64,000 nt of DNA from a virus. The notes beneath the pieces were generated by a model. It saw only the letters and a list, made by a program, of their open reading frames with translations. It searched no databases and was not told the DNA's origin. The DNA lies in IMG/VR virus record IMGVR_UViG_3300042559_000447, positions 1 to 64,000 of that record. One strand, 5' to 3'. Both the position numbers and the translations under genes were made by a program. Shown piece by piece: positions 30,869 to 39,748 of this stretch (positions are counted from its first letter, which is position 1; each line of letters opens with the position of its first letter).

Positions 30869-31278
30869 TATTTATAAATAGATACGGAGACAGATTCAGA
30901 TTTGAATTAGACTCTGACGGAAACATCTTATGGAAAGGTGATTTTAAACATTGCAGATTTGGCTGGCCAAATGATTACACAGAAGCATATAACAAGTATG
31001 TAACTGAAGATTGCGATAGTAGTTCTATGATGACAATGGGAGAATTTAAAACTGCGGTACACGAATACAAGGACGGAGAGTTTACAGACCTTGCTAAAAA
31101 GTATATGGGTTACGTTAAATCTAATATGTCTGTAATAGATATGTTAGATCCCAGCGGAGGACCTTACCTTGCAGCAGGAAGAGATATGGGTTACATCGAT
31201 GACTCATTTGAAGGAATGAAAGTAAAAGAATTTCAACTTGTCGATGACAACACTTGGAAAATAATTATTGAAAAATGA
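30865..31278 (+). CDS. hypothetical protein upstream of the helicase
   Basis: 137 residues: a beta hairpin start (MIFINRYGDRFRFELDSDGN), then an acidic alpha/beta region. The stop overlaps the ATG of the primase-helicase, so the two are co-translated. No family recognised. Confidence 0.6.
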   Translation: MIFINRYGDRFRFELDSDGNILWKGDFKHCRFGWPNDYTEAYNKYVTEDCDSSSMMTMGEFKTAVHEYKDGEFTDLAKKYMGYVKSNMSVIDMLDPSGGPYLAAGRDMGYIDDSFEGMKVKEFQLVDDNTWKIIIEK

Positions 31279-32960
31279 GCCATTACAAAGAACTACAACA
31301 ATTAGGAATAGATACAAAAAATCAGTTCTCCGGTACAATTAAGACGAAATGTCCAAAGTGTTCTGGAGAACGTAAGAAACAAAGCGACCCAGCTTTGTCA
31401 GTAAACATAGACACTGGTTTATACAAGTGTCACCATTGCGGATGGAAGGGTTCTGTTACAAGTAAACAGTATGCTCTTCCAGAAGCTAGAAAGGAGGGCC
31501 CTGATGGTAAAATAGGCAAATACTTTGAGGCTCGGAAGATTAATATGGACACAGTAGTCCACTTCCGAGTTACTCAGGGTAACGAACTGATGCCGCAAGA
31601 CGGACAGTATTACAAAGTTATTTGCTTTAACTATTACCAAGATGACCTATTGGTCAATATAAAGTTTAAGACTGCCGATAAGAAATTTAAAATGGTATCG
31701 GGAGCAAGAAAGATTCCTTATAATCTTAATTCGATTAAGGGGTCTGACTATGTTATTATTTGTGAGGGAGAAGAGGAATGTATGGTATGGCATCAGTGCG
31801 GTTATCCACACGTTGTGTCTTGTCCAAACGGAGCGAGCCCTAATGCGAACAATCTTGAGTGGCTAGATGCTACCTATGATTACTTTAAAGATAAGAAAGT
31901 TATACTAGCCACAGACAACGATGTTCCTGGTAAGAAATTAAGAGAAGACTTGTCTAGACGATTTGAATCTACAGATGTTTACATAGTAGAGTTTCCAGAA
32001 GACTGTAAGGATAGCAATGATGTTCTGAAAAACCACGGAGAATCTGCGGTACAGGAGATGTTCAATAATGCTAAGCCTATACCAATCAAGGAGTTAGCCG
32101 AAGCAATAGACTTTAGAGAAAGCATCTTTCAGTACTGGCAAGAAGGTTATCCCAAGGGACAAGAGGTCGGGATGTCTGATACAGATAAGCTGATGAGTTG
32201 GAGCAGAGGAGAACTTGTAACCGTAACAGGTGTACCGGGGTCATCAAAGAGTACGTACTTGGATTACGTATTTATACGTATGGCTCTGATGTGTGACTGG
32301 AAGGTTGGTATCTTTTCTCCTGAGAATGAGCCTAGCCTAAAGATAATGAGAATGGTTGAGCAGTTCTTGGGCGTACCGATATCTAGAGTAAACGAAGACC
32401 AAGTAGAGTTTGCCGTTAACTTTATTCAGAATCATTTCTATTTCTTTAACGTACAAGAAATGGATTCGTTTAAGGTTGGTCACATCCTTGACTTGGGTAA
32501 GACAATGATTAAGAGATATGGTATAGATTGTCTTTGTCTCGACCCGTTTAACTATTTGGAGCTGGAGGGAAGCAAAGACACGCAGCACGAGAACATAGGA
32601 GAACTGCTAAGATCTCTCAAGAAGTTTGCAGTCAGACACAATGTAAACGTAACGCTTGTGGCTCACCCAAGAAAGATGGAGAAGAACGCAGGAGAATATA
32701 AAGTTCCTACCCTATACGACATAGCACAGTCTTCTCACTTCTTCAACGCCACAGATGTAGGTATGGTTATCCACAGAAAGTTTAACGCAGACCCGGGGGA
32801 GCCTCAGAACCAAATGTACATACAGAAAATGAAGTACCACTTCAGAGGTAAACTAGGAATGGTAGAATACTTCTTTGACCCAGAAACAGGAAGATACTCA
32901 GAGACAGGGATGTACGATAACTTAACAGATGTTCTATTTAAACAAAACTCATTGTTCTAA
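31275..32960 (+). CDS. bifunctional primase-helicase (T7 gp4/Twinkle type)
   Basis: 561 residues, in order: a zinc-binding domain (C26, C29, C52, C55; CPKCSGE and CHHCGWKG), a TOPRIM primase core (VIICEGEEECMVW near 165, LATDNDVPGKKL near 213), and a RecA-type helicase with Walker A GVPGSSKSTYLDY near 319 and a Walker B region (CLDPFNYLELEGS) near 420. It unwinds the fork and makes RNA primers. It overlaps its neighbours and lies three genes upstream of the polymerase region. Confidence 0.9.
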   Translation: MSHYKELQQLGIDTKNQFSGTIKTKCPKCSGERKKQSDPALSVNIDTGLYKCHHCGWKGSVTSKQYALPEARKEGPDGKIGKYFEARKINMDTVVHFRVTQGNELMPQDGQYYKVICFNYYQDDLLVNIKFKTADKKFKMVSGARKIPYNLNSIKGSDYVIICEGEEECMVWHQCGYPHVVSCPNGASPNANNLEWLDATYDYFKDKKVILATDNDVPGKKLREDLSRRFESTDVYIVEFPEDCKDSNDVLKNHGESAVQEMFNNAKPIPIKELAEAIDFRESIFQYWQEGYPKGQEVGMSDTDKLMSWSRGELVTVTGVPGSSKSTYLDYVFIRMALMCDWKVGIFSPENEPSLKIMRMVEQFLGVPISRVNEDQVEFAVNFIQNHFYFFNVQEMDSFKVGHILDLGKTMIKRYGIDCLCLDPFNYLELEGSKDTQHENIGELLRSLKKFAVRHNVNVTLVAHPRKMEKNAGEYKVPTLYDIAQSSHFFNATDVGMVIHRKFNADPGEPQNQMYIQKMKYHFRGKLGMVEYFFDPETGRYSETGMYDNLTDVLFKQNSLF

Positions 32961-33271
32961 TGAACTACTTCGTACTAAAGGCTATAAGACTAGCCAAACA
33001 TATCATAGAGTATAACCTATCGGTAGAGTATGTATCAATGAACGATTACCTCTTCCACGAATTCAAAACACACGTTACTAAAAAGGATGACATTTTTGTG
33101 ACAGAAGAAGGTAGCTTCTGGTATGTACTTTCAATAAAGGGGATTGAAATCCGTTTCGTTTGCGAAAACTGGCATCATGACCCAGTAAATAAAATATCAA
33201 CTAAAAAGATATCTACACCTGCCAACACATATCTTGTTATGGATATGTACATTAAACTATTAGAAGAATGA
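32960..33271 (+). CDS. hypothetical protein between helicase and polymerase
   Basis: 103 residues, aromatic and basic (NWHHDPVNKISTKKIS). It is fully embedded between helicase and polymerase genes with overlapping starts and stops, so a replication role is plausible. No domain recognised. Confidence 0.6.
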   Translation: MNYFVLKAIRLAKHIIEYNLSVEYVSMNDYLFHEFKTHVTKKDDIFVTEEGSFWYVLSIKGIEIRFVCENWHHDPVNKISTKKISTPANTYLVMDMYIKLLEE

Positions 33272-35136
33272 AAAAAGTTATTTATGACATTGAAACGCTG
33301 AGTAATTTATTCAGCTATACAGACATTGACCTAGAAGACAATGTAAATGTATTTGTTGTACACGAATCTAGAAACGAACTACCTCAGTTCTTTGAGTACT
33401 TACTTGAGGACTTAGAGCAGATAGGGTATAACAACTTAAGGTTTGACTCTGTTGTTCTGGCTTGGATGTTTGGTAATCGTAAGGTCCTACTTGAATGTTC
33501 AGCTTCTGAGGCCACCCGTAAGATTTATAACTTTGTTCAATCGTTTATCAACTCGGACGAACCTTTAAACATAAAACCTTTACACAAACAAATTGATTTG
33601 TTTTTAATCAATCACTTCAACAATAGGGCAAGGTCTACATCTCTTAAGGCGTTGCAATGCTCTATGTACTGGCACAATGTACAGGACATGCCATTCTCTC
33701 ACAATCATCATGTGTTGGACAGCGAGGTTGAAGATGTACTGTCGTATAATATGAACGATGTACTTTCAACAAGAGCGTTCTACTATCTTAACGAACAAAA
33801 CATTTCTATCAGAGAGACGTTCTCAGAACTATACGGAAAAGACTTTACCAATAAATCTAGCATTGCCATAGGAGAGGAAATCTTTTTGTACTACATCAAG
33901 AAGGCCGGAGGGATGACAAAGAAAGATCTACAAGAAAAAGTAATTCATCACAAGAAAATTATTCTTTCGTACTGCATTCTTCCGTACATTAAGTTCAATA
34001 GTCCTCAATTCAAAGCCCTCTTACAGGACATTAAGAAAACGGTAATTGATTCTGAGACCAAATTTAAACAGAAGATTAAGTATAAAGGCTTTCACTTTGA
34101 CTTTGGCGTAGGTGGTATTCACGGATGCGTACCGTCTGGGGTATACAGAGCCGAAGAAGATGAGGTTATCATTGACTATGATGTGAAGTCTTACTACCCT
34201 AACTTGGCTATCCAAAATGGATTTCATCCAATGCACATAGACAAGGAGGTATTTTGTAGTACATACAGCCAGATATTTGAGGAGAGGGTTCAGAAACAAA
34301 AAGAAGGTAAGGATGCGGAGCAAGCAGGACTAAAGTTGTCACTAAATGGAATCTTTGGAAAAAGCGGAGAAGATACCAGCGCATTCCACGACAGGTACTT
34401 TTTCTACAAGATTACACTTAACGGACAGCTGTCTTTGGCAATGTTAGCTGAGGCATTCTTGGACTTTGTTCCCGGTCTTCAGTTGTTGCAAATCAACACA
34501 GATGGTCTTACTGTAAAGATAAAGAAGTCTGAGTTAGCAAAATGCGACCACATAGTAGAGAAGTTTATGGAGAAAACCAAACTAATTATGGAGCAAGTGG
34601 AGTATAAAGCAATGTATATCAGAGATGTAAACAATTACATAGGTCAATATGCAGACCCCTTGAAAAAACCAAAATTAAAAGGTATCTTTGCAACCTCTGT
34701 CGAGTGGCATCAGAACAACTCTTTCTTAGCAATACCAAAAGCTGTAAATGAGTACTTCCTGAACGGAACCCCGATAGAGAAAACCCTAAAAGAAAATACT
34801 AATATATATGATTTTTGTGGCAGATATAAAGCGACTAAGGGATGGTCAGCCCGTTACCAAACGACTAAAGAGGACCAAAATGGCGACTTCAATCTGCACA
34901 TTGAAAACTTTGGTAAAATTCTTAGGTTTTACCCGACAACAGAAAAGAAAGGAACTGCGGTAAAAGTGCACAACGACGGTAGAGTAATCAGTTTATTGTC
35001 TGGCTGGTCAACACAACCATTCAATGTTTACGAAGAAAAACCATTTGACCAATACAAGGTTGATTATAGATACTTTATCTCAGAATGTAAAAAGACTATT
35101 GGAGAGATAGAATCACAACAACTAACCCTATTTTAA
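33268..35136 (+). CDS. family B DNA polymerase
   Basis: 622 residues with 3-prime exonuclease and polymerase domains. The exonuclease begins at once with VIYDIETLS (Asp7, Glu9); an ExoIII-like element is LSYNMNDVLSTRAFYYL. The palm shows motif A DYDVKSYYPNLAI near 302, motif B KLSLNGIFGKSG near 355, and motif C INTDGL near 410, where the usual DTDS is a shorter TDG. The motif C change is unusual but keeps one Asp. It is compact for the family and copies the phage genome. Confidence 0.9.
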   Translation: MKKVIYDIETLSNLFSYTDIDLEDNVNVFVVHESRNELPQFFEYLLEDLEQIGYNNLRFDSVVLAWMFGNRKVLLECSASEATRKIYNFVQSFINSDEPLNIKPLHKQIDLFLINHFNNRARSTSLKALQCSMYWHNVQDMPFSHNHHVLDSEVEDVLSYNMNDVLSTRAFYYLNEQNISIRETFSELYGKDFTNKSSIAIGEEIFLYYIKKAGGMTKKDLQEKVIHHKKIILSYCILPYIKFNSPQFKALLQDIKKTVIDSETKFKQKIKYKGFHFDFGVGGIHGCVPSGVYRAEEDEVIIDYDVKSYYPNLAIQNGFHPMHIDKEVFCSTYSQIFEERVQKQKEGKDAEQAGLKLSLNGIFGKSGEDTSAFHDRYFFYKITLNGQLSLAMLAEAFLDFVPGLQLLQINTDGLTVKIKKSELAKCDHIVEKFMEKTKLIMEQVEYKAMYIRDVNNYIGQYADPLKKPKLKGIFATSVEWHQNNSFLAIPKAVNEYFLNGTPIEKTLKENTNIYDFCGRYKATKGWSARYQTTKEDQNGDFNLHIENFGKILRFYPTTEKKGTAVKVHNDGRVISLLSGWSTQPFNVYEEKPFDQYKVDYRYFISECKKTIGEIESQQLTLF

Positions 35137-35139
35137 TTT

Positions 35140-35547
35140 ATGCATATTAAACAACTAATCAAGAAGAGCCACGACATGGCTAGGGAGAAGGGCTTCTGGG
35201 AAGACCCCAATCGAAATGTCTCTGAAATGTTAATGTTAATCGTAAGTGAACTTGCTGAGGCTCAAGAAGCGTTAAGAAAGGATCACTATGCTGTACAAAC
35301 AACAGCTTCAGATCTTCACAGGGACCTAGAGGTAAAACTTTATGATGAAGAATTTGATTACAACCCACAACAGTGGAAAGAAGCATTTGAATCAACTATC
35401 AAAAACAGCTTTGAAGATGAGTTGGCAGATGTGGCAATCCGCTTGTTTGACTTGTGCGGAGGATTAAATATCGATCTATTTAAGCACATCGAGTTGAAGA
35501 TGCACTACAACTCCACGAGAGGACAGAAGCACGGTAAAAAATTCTAA
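35140..35547 (+). CDS. MazG-like nucleotide pyrophosphohydrolase
   Basis: 135 residues. The MazG/all-alpha NTP-pyrophosphatase pattern is visible: a helix with LIVSELAEAQEALRKD (the ExxE part) and a second with FEDELADVAIRLFDLC (the ExxD part), which bind magnesium. Phage MazG-like enzymes hydrolyse NTPs or alarmones. Its place next to the polymerase and ribonucleotide reductase suggests nucleotide-pool control. Length is normal. Confidence 0.85.
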   Translation: MHIKQLIKKSHDMAREKGFWEDPNRNVSEMLMLIVSELAEAQEALRKDHYAVQTTASDLHRDLEVKLYDEEFDYNPQQWKEAFESTIKNSFEDELADVAIRLFDLCGGLNIDLFKHIELKMHYNSTRGQKHGKKF

Positions 35548-35548
35548 C

Positions 35549-37420
35549 ATGAATAAAGAACACGAAATATTATCAGAGGTTGTTACTTGGATGAAATACT
35601 CCAAGTACATACCTGAATTGAATAGAAGAGAGACCTGGGAAGAACTGATAACCAGGAACATGAACATGCACATCGCAAAGTTCCCAGATTTGGAACTTAT
35701 GATTAGAGCAAACTACAAGTATGTATTTGAGAAGAAAGTATTGCCTTCAATGCGTTCTTTACAGTTCGCTGGTAAGCCAATCGAAGTAAACAATGTTCGT
35801 TTGTTCAACTGTAGTTATTTGGCTATTGACGATTACAGAGCCTTCAGTGAAACAATGTTTTTGTTGTTGAGCGGAACTGGTGTAGGATATTCTGTTCAGA
35901 AACATCACATTGCCAAACTTCCACCAATCAAGCATGCTGAGAAACACAGAAGATATTTGATCGGAGATAGCATTGAGGGATGGGCTGATGCAATTAAAGT
36001 AATGGTAAAGAGCCACTTTGGATTAAGTTCTTGGAAGCCCAACTTTGACTTCAGAGCTATTCGTCCAAAGGGAGAAAGACTAATCACATCAGGTGGAGTT
36101 GCTCCCGGTCCCGAACCATTGCGTATCTGCTTGGCTCATATCGAATCAATTTTTGAACGCAAAAAAGATGGAGAAAAATTAACTCCTCTTGAGTGTCACG
36201 ATATTCTTTGTCACATTGCCAATGCTGTTTTGGCTGGGGGCATCAGAAGATCAGCAATGATATCGTTGTTTGATAAGGACGATGAAGAGATGTTGACTTG
36301 TAAGTTTGGTAAGTGGTACGAGACCAACCCACAACGTGGACGCGCTAACAACTCTGCTGTATTACTTCGTGGGAACATCTGTCCTACAAGCGAAACAATT
36401 AGCAAAGAGCAGTTCTTAGATCTTTGGAAGAAAGTAGAACTATCCAACAGCGGAGAGCCAGGGTTTTACTTTACAGACAATAAAGAACTTGGAACCAACC
36501 CTTGCTGTGAGATTAGCTTGAACTCTTTTCAGTTCTGTAACTTAGTGGAAATCAATGCGTCAGACATCAAAGACCAAGATGATTTAAACGAAAGAGTAGA
36601 GGCTGCTGCCTTCATCGGTACTCTACAGGCTTCTTATACAGATTTTCATTATCTGAGACCCCAGTGGAAAAAGGTAACCGAGAAAGAAGCACTGCTTGGA
36701 GTTGGTATGACAGGTATCGCTAGCGGAAAGGTTTTAAAGTTAGACCTAGAAGAGGCTGCTGAAAGATCAATCAACATGAACCGCTTTGTAGCCAAGATGC
36801 TTAAGATTAAACCGGCAGCTCGTGTAACTTGCATTAAGCCTTCTGGAACATCTTCTTTAGTGTTGGGTACATCTAGTGGAGTGCATGCATGGCATGACCA
36901 GTACTACATTCGTCGTATCAGAATCGGAAAGAACGAAGCAATCTACACCTATCTTTCTATCTATCACCCAGATATGATCGAGGAGGATGCTTTGAATAGT
37001 TCACAAGTAGTATTCTCTGTTCCTGTTGCTGCGCCACAAGGTGCGATAACTAGGTCTTCAGAAACCGCTATCGACTTCTTAGAGAGAGTTAAGTTCCTTC
37101 ACGGGGCTTGGATTAAACCGGGTCACAATTTTGGGGACAATACCCACAATGTGTCGGCAACTGTCACAGTTAAGTCACACGAATGGGAAGAAGTTGGAGA
37201 ATGGCTATGGGCTAACCAAGACCACTACAACGGATTGTCTTTCCTTCCAGAAGATCTAGGTTCATATCCTCAGACTCCTTTTGAAACAATTACAAAAGAG
37301 CAGTATGAAGAACTTGTAACAAATGTTCACAGTTTGGATGTAACTAAAATCATCGAGACGAGCGACAACACAAATCTCAATGACCAAGTTGCCTGCGGCG
37401 GAGCAGGATGCGAAATTTAA
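35549..37420 (+). CDS. nrdJ: class II (B12-dependent) ribonucleotide reductase
   Basis: 623 residues. Features: RLFNCSYLAIDD with Cys88, GTGVGYSVQ near 110, the radical-site loop NPCCEISLNSFQFCN, IKPSGTSSLVLGTSSGVH for the phosphate-binding site, and a C-terminal Cys616/Cys621 pair (CGGAGCEI) for disulfide shuttling. This is the monomeric adenosylcobalamin-dependent layout with no small subunit nearby. It makes deoxynucleotides for phage DNA. The NPCC in place of the usual NPCG is notable. A hairpin terminator follows. Confidence 0.9.
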   Translation: MNKEHEILSEVVTWMKYSKYIPELNRRETWEELITRNMNMHIAKFPDLELMIRANYKYVFEKKVLPSMRSLQFAGKPIEVNNVRLFNCSYLAIDDYRAFSETMFLLLSGTGVGYSVQKHHIAKLPPIKHAEKHRRYLIGDSIEGWADAIKVMVKSHFGLSSWKPNFDFRAIRPKGERLITSGGVAPGPEPLRICLAHIESIFERKKDGEKLTPLECHDILCHIANAVLAGGIRRSAMISLFDKDDEEMLTCKFGKWYETNPQRGRANNSAVLLRGNICPTSETISKEQFLDLWKKVELSNSGEPGFYFTDNKELGTNPCCEISLNSFQFCNLVEINASDIKDQDDLNERVEAAAFIGTLQASYTDFHYLRPQWKKVTEKEALLGVGMTGIASGKVLKLDLEEAAERSINMNRFVAKMLKIKPAARVTCIKPSGTSSLVLGTSSGVHAWHDQYYIRRIRIGKNEAIYTYLSIYHPDMIEEDALNSSQVVFSVPVAAPQGAITRSSETAIDFLERVKFLHGAWIKPGHNFGDNTHNVSATVTVKSHEWEEVGEWLWANQDHYNGLSFLPEDLGSYPQTPFETITKEQYEELVTNVHSLDVTKIIETSDNTNLNDQVACGGAGCEI

Positions 37421-37429
37421 ATTTAAAGA

Positions 37430-37452
37430 GGGGTCAAATATGGCCCCTTTTT
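37430..37452 (+). terminator. hairpin terminator after the ribonucleotide reductase
   Basis: GGGGTC pairs with GGCCCC (with one G-T pair) around a 6-nt loop, followed by TTTTT. It separates the replication unit from the spanin candidate. Confidence 0.8.
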
Positions 37453-37454
37453 AT

Positions 37455-37462
37455 TATCTTTG
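37455..37462 (+). promoter_or_regulatory. near-leaderless promoter element TATCTTTG
   Basis: TATCTTTG matches TAnnTTTG and ends 6 bp before the ATG. Its upstream TTG is not clear, so it could be weak or activator-dependent. Confidence 0.5.
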
Positions 37463-37468
37463 TAGCAT

Positions 37469-37930
37469 ATGTCAAGAAATAAATATAAGTCCTATACCTA
37501 CCTTTTTATTGTAGGATATTTGGCCGCAATTCTAATTGCTGTTTTCTCTAGTTGTCAGATGACTTATCCTAGAGCAAAAAAAAAGTTCGACAAACTCGTC
37601 ATCCTCTACCCGGAGCTTATCACAAAAGATACCTTTATAATCAGAGATACGATTATATCCCTGAAGAAAGTGGTTGTCCCTAAATACAGAGATTCTTTTA
37701 TAATTAAAAAAGATACGATCATTGAAACAAAGAAATTTATCATAGAAAAAAGAGGAGATGAATTTGATGTAACTGTAAAGCCAGATACAATAGAATTAAA
37801 AGATACACTTTATTTAAGCCTTCCTGTTCCAGGGATAGTTATAAAAGAACGCAACTGGACAGAGTTAATTTACGCCTTTGTTGCAGGCATTCTTTTACTA
37901 CTCCTACTCTACTTCATCAGGGGGAAGTAG
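37469..37930 (+). CDS. candidate unimolecular spanin (lysis)
   Basis: 153 residues. N-terminal positive-hydrophobic signal (YLFIVGYLAAILIAVF) ending in SSCQM, a plausible lipobox with Cys at about 29, a long beta-type periplasmic middle (repeated xxDTIxx units such as KDTFIIRDTIISLKK), and a C-terminal membrane helix LIYAFVAGILLLLLLYFIRGK. A lipoprotein anchor at one end and an inner-membrane helix at the other is the u-spanin layout, which bridges inner and outer membranes at lysis. The lipobox is weak (Phe at -3). Confidence 0.55.
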   Translation: MSRNKYKSYTYLFIVGYLAAILIAVFSSCQMTYPRAKKKFDKLVILYPELITKDTFIIRDTIISLKKVVVPKYRDSFIIKKDTIIETKKFIIEKRGDEFDVTVKPDTIELKDTLYLSLPVPGIVIKERNWTELIYAFVAGILLLLLLYFIRGK

Positions 37931-37933
37931 TGC

Positions 37934-37964
37934 TTGCTTTTATCGGTAAAAGGCTTTATATTTG
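37934..37964 (+). promoter_or_regulatory. promoter for phosphoesterase-terminase genes
   Basis: TTG (37934-37936) and TATATTTG (37957-37964) with 20 nt between, the ideal Bacteroidota spacing. It drives the unit that ends with the terminase. Confidence 0.75.
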
Positions 37965-37988
37965 TAAAGTCAACATTCAATTTTACAA

Positions 37989-38996
37989 ATGAATTCTTTG
38001 AAAAACGATATAGTTAAGAACTATATCAACCAGTTCCCAGAGATTCCAAACAAGTTATTAGCCGAGCTAATCTTCACAAAGGAAGAGGGATTATTTTCCA
38101 CGAAAGAAGCAGCTAGATCTGCAATTCGTTATTTAAAAGGTGCAGCAGGGGAGTTCAATAGAGTTTCTGCAAAAAACGCTGGACACTTTGAAGAACCCAC
38201 AATCTCAACCATCAAGGAAGGGTTACACAAACTAGGAATTATTTCTAGAGCGGAGGCCCCAGAACATCTTGAACTTGGCGAAGGAAAATATCTGATCCTT
38301 TCAGACGTACACATTCCTTTTCAAGACGACGATGCCTTAGCTTGTGCTTTAGAGTGGGGTCTCAAAAATAACGTAACAAAAATTATCTTAAATGGAGACA
38401 TCATGGATACCTACGGGGCATCTAGATATCCAAAAGAAATCAAGAGACCAACAATCTCAGAAGAACTGGAAATGACCAGAAACTTCTTCACCTATTTAAG
38501 AGGAATCTTTATTGATCAGCCGATCTATTACAAGATGGGCAATCACGAAGAAAGGATGAGGGCTTTTGTGTTGAGAAACGCAAGAGAACTTGCCGACCTA
38601 GAAGACATCTCATTGGAGGCTCTTTTGAAAATAGAAGAGTTTGGTATTCAATCTGTTGGAAGAGAGATGATTAAGATAGGTAAGCTGATTGTAATTCACG
38701 GACACGAACTAGGAGAATCAGTTTTCAGCCCAGTAAACCCTGCAAGGGGAATGTTCTTGAAAGCAAAGGCTTCTGTTCTGTTTGGTCACAATCATCAAGT
38801 GTCTCACCACAGTGAGAATAATTTACACGCAGAGCAAGTAGGTGTATGGTCTACCGGCTGTCTGTGTGAATTGACTCCAGAGTACAGACCTTACGGATAT
38901 ACAAAGTGGAGCCACGGATTTGCTTGCGTTGATGTAAACGCAGACGGAACCTTCCACGTTAACAACATGAAGATTCTTAATGGAAAAATTATATGA
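37989..38996 (+). CDS. calcineurin-like metallophosphoesterase
   Basis: 335 residues. The two-metal site is complete: LSDVHIPF near 103, NGDIMDTYG near 138, GNHEERMR near 183, and IHGHEL and FGHNHQVS near 240-265. An N-terminal extension of about 95 residues is helical, possibly DNA- or partner-binding. Such enzymes in phages cut phosphodiesters or phosphorylated nucleotides; the actual substrate is not evident. Confidence 0.85.
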   Translation: MNSLKNDIVKNYINQFPEIPNKLLAELIFTKEEGLFSTKEAARSAIRYLKGAAGEFNRVSAKNAGHFEEPTISTIKEGLHKLGIISRAEAPEHLELGEGKYLILSDVHIPFQDDDALACALEWGLKNNVTKIILNGDIMDTYGASRYPKEIKRPTISEELEMTRNFFTYLRGIFIDQPIYYKMGNHEERMRAFVLRNARELADLEDISLEALLKIEEFGIQSVGREMIKIGKLIVIHGHELGESVFSPVNPARGMFLKAKASVLFGHNHQVSHHSENNLHAEQVGVWSTGCLCELTPEYRPYGYTKWSHGFACVDVNADGTFHVNNMKILNGKII

Positions 38997-39283
38997 CAAA
39001 AGACAACATTAATCCATCACACTACAAGAAGGGAAAGATAGAAGCTATCGACGCAATTGAAGCAGCAGTAGTTGGTAAGTCTGGCCCAGAGGCAATAAAC
39101 GTGGCAAATGTAATCAAATACTTGTGGCGTTACGAAGACAAGAACGGTCTTGAGGATGTAAATAAAGCCAAATGGTATCTGGAAAGATTGATCACAGTAC
39201 TAGAACAAATGCCCAAAGAAAGCAACACAAGATTTGTTAAAATTGAACCATCTTCAACCGAACACATATGGAGCAAATTATAA
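38993..39283 (+). CDS. DUF3310 phage protein
   Basis: 96 residues matching the DUF3310 family found in T7-like and other phages (NPSHYKKGKIEAIDAIEA; NVIKYLWRYEDKNGLEDVNKA; WYLERLI). The family has been linked to nucleotide kinase-like partners but has no proven activity. The start overlaps the upstream stop. Confidence 0.85.
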   Translation: MTKDNINPSHYKKGKIEAIDAIEAAVVGKSGPEAINVANVIKYLWRYEDKNGLEDVNKAKWYLERLITVLEQMPKESNTRFVKIEPSSTEHIWSKL

Positions 39284-39441
39284 GAAACGAACTGACTAAG
39301 CTAGAGAAACTGTTCTGCTGGTTTGAATTTTACAGCCAGAACAACAACGAGATAGAAGCAAACAAATGCCAAAAGCAAATCGAAGAGCAGAAGCGCAATT
39401 TGAAAGTCTTAAAGTCTTCTCGTCATGCAAAGTTTAAGTAA
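39268..39441 (+). CDS. small coiled-coil protein
   Basis: 57 residues: MEQIIRNELTKLEKLFCWF then an Asn-, Glu- and Lys-rich helix, ending HAKFK. It overlaps the DUF3310 stop and the terminase small subunit start, so it is embedded in the packaging operon. Function unknown. Confidence 0.55.
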   Translation: MEQIIRNELTKLEKLFCWFEFYSQNNNEIEANKCQKQIEEQKRNLKVLKSSRHAKFK

Positions 39442-39748
39442 ATACATGAAAGAAAATAACCTGTCTGAGCAAGATGTCTTGGACAGGTTAAAGATACAGG
39501 AGTTAGATCCAGCAAAGGATCTTTATACCACATTGGTCGAGGCATCAAAAGACTTAACGAAATCCGTTAAGAATAAGACCCTTGACCTTATAGATGATAC
39601 ATATTTTAAGAGTTTGTTTCAACTTCTTCAAGCCGGAGATAAGATTAATAAATCTTTGAAGCTGGCAAAACTTGAGGCGTATGCTTCACAGGAGGAAGAA
39701 GATGATGATGACTCTTCGTTTTTAGATAGAACCGCAAGCAAAAGATAA
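39425..39748 (+). CDS. putative terminase small subunit
   Basis: 107 residues: a helical DNA-binding-like start (YMKENNLSEQDVLDRLKI), a coiled-coil middle (LLQAGDKINKSLKLAKLEAYAS) and an acidic end (EEEDDDDSSF). It lies directly before the large subunit with a one-base overlap, the standard place of TerS. The helix-turn-helix is not certain, so position is the main support. Confidence 0.65.
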   Translation: MQSLSKYMKENNLSEQDVLDRLKIQELDPAKDLYTTLVEASKDLTKSVKNKTLDLIDDTYFKSLFQLLQAGDKINKSLKLAKLEAYASQEEEDDDDSSFLDRTASKR

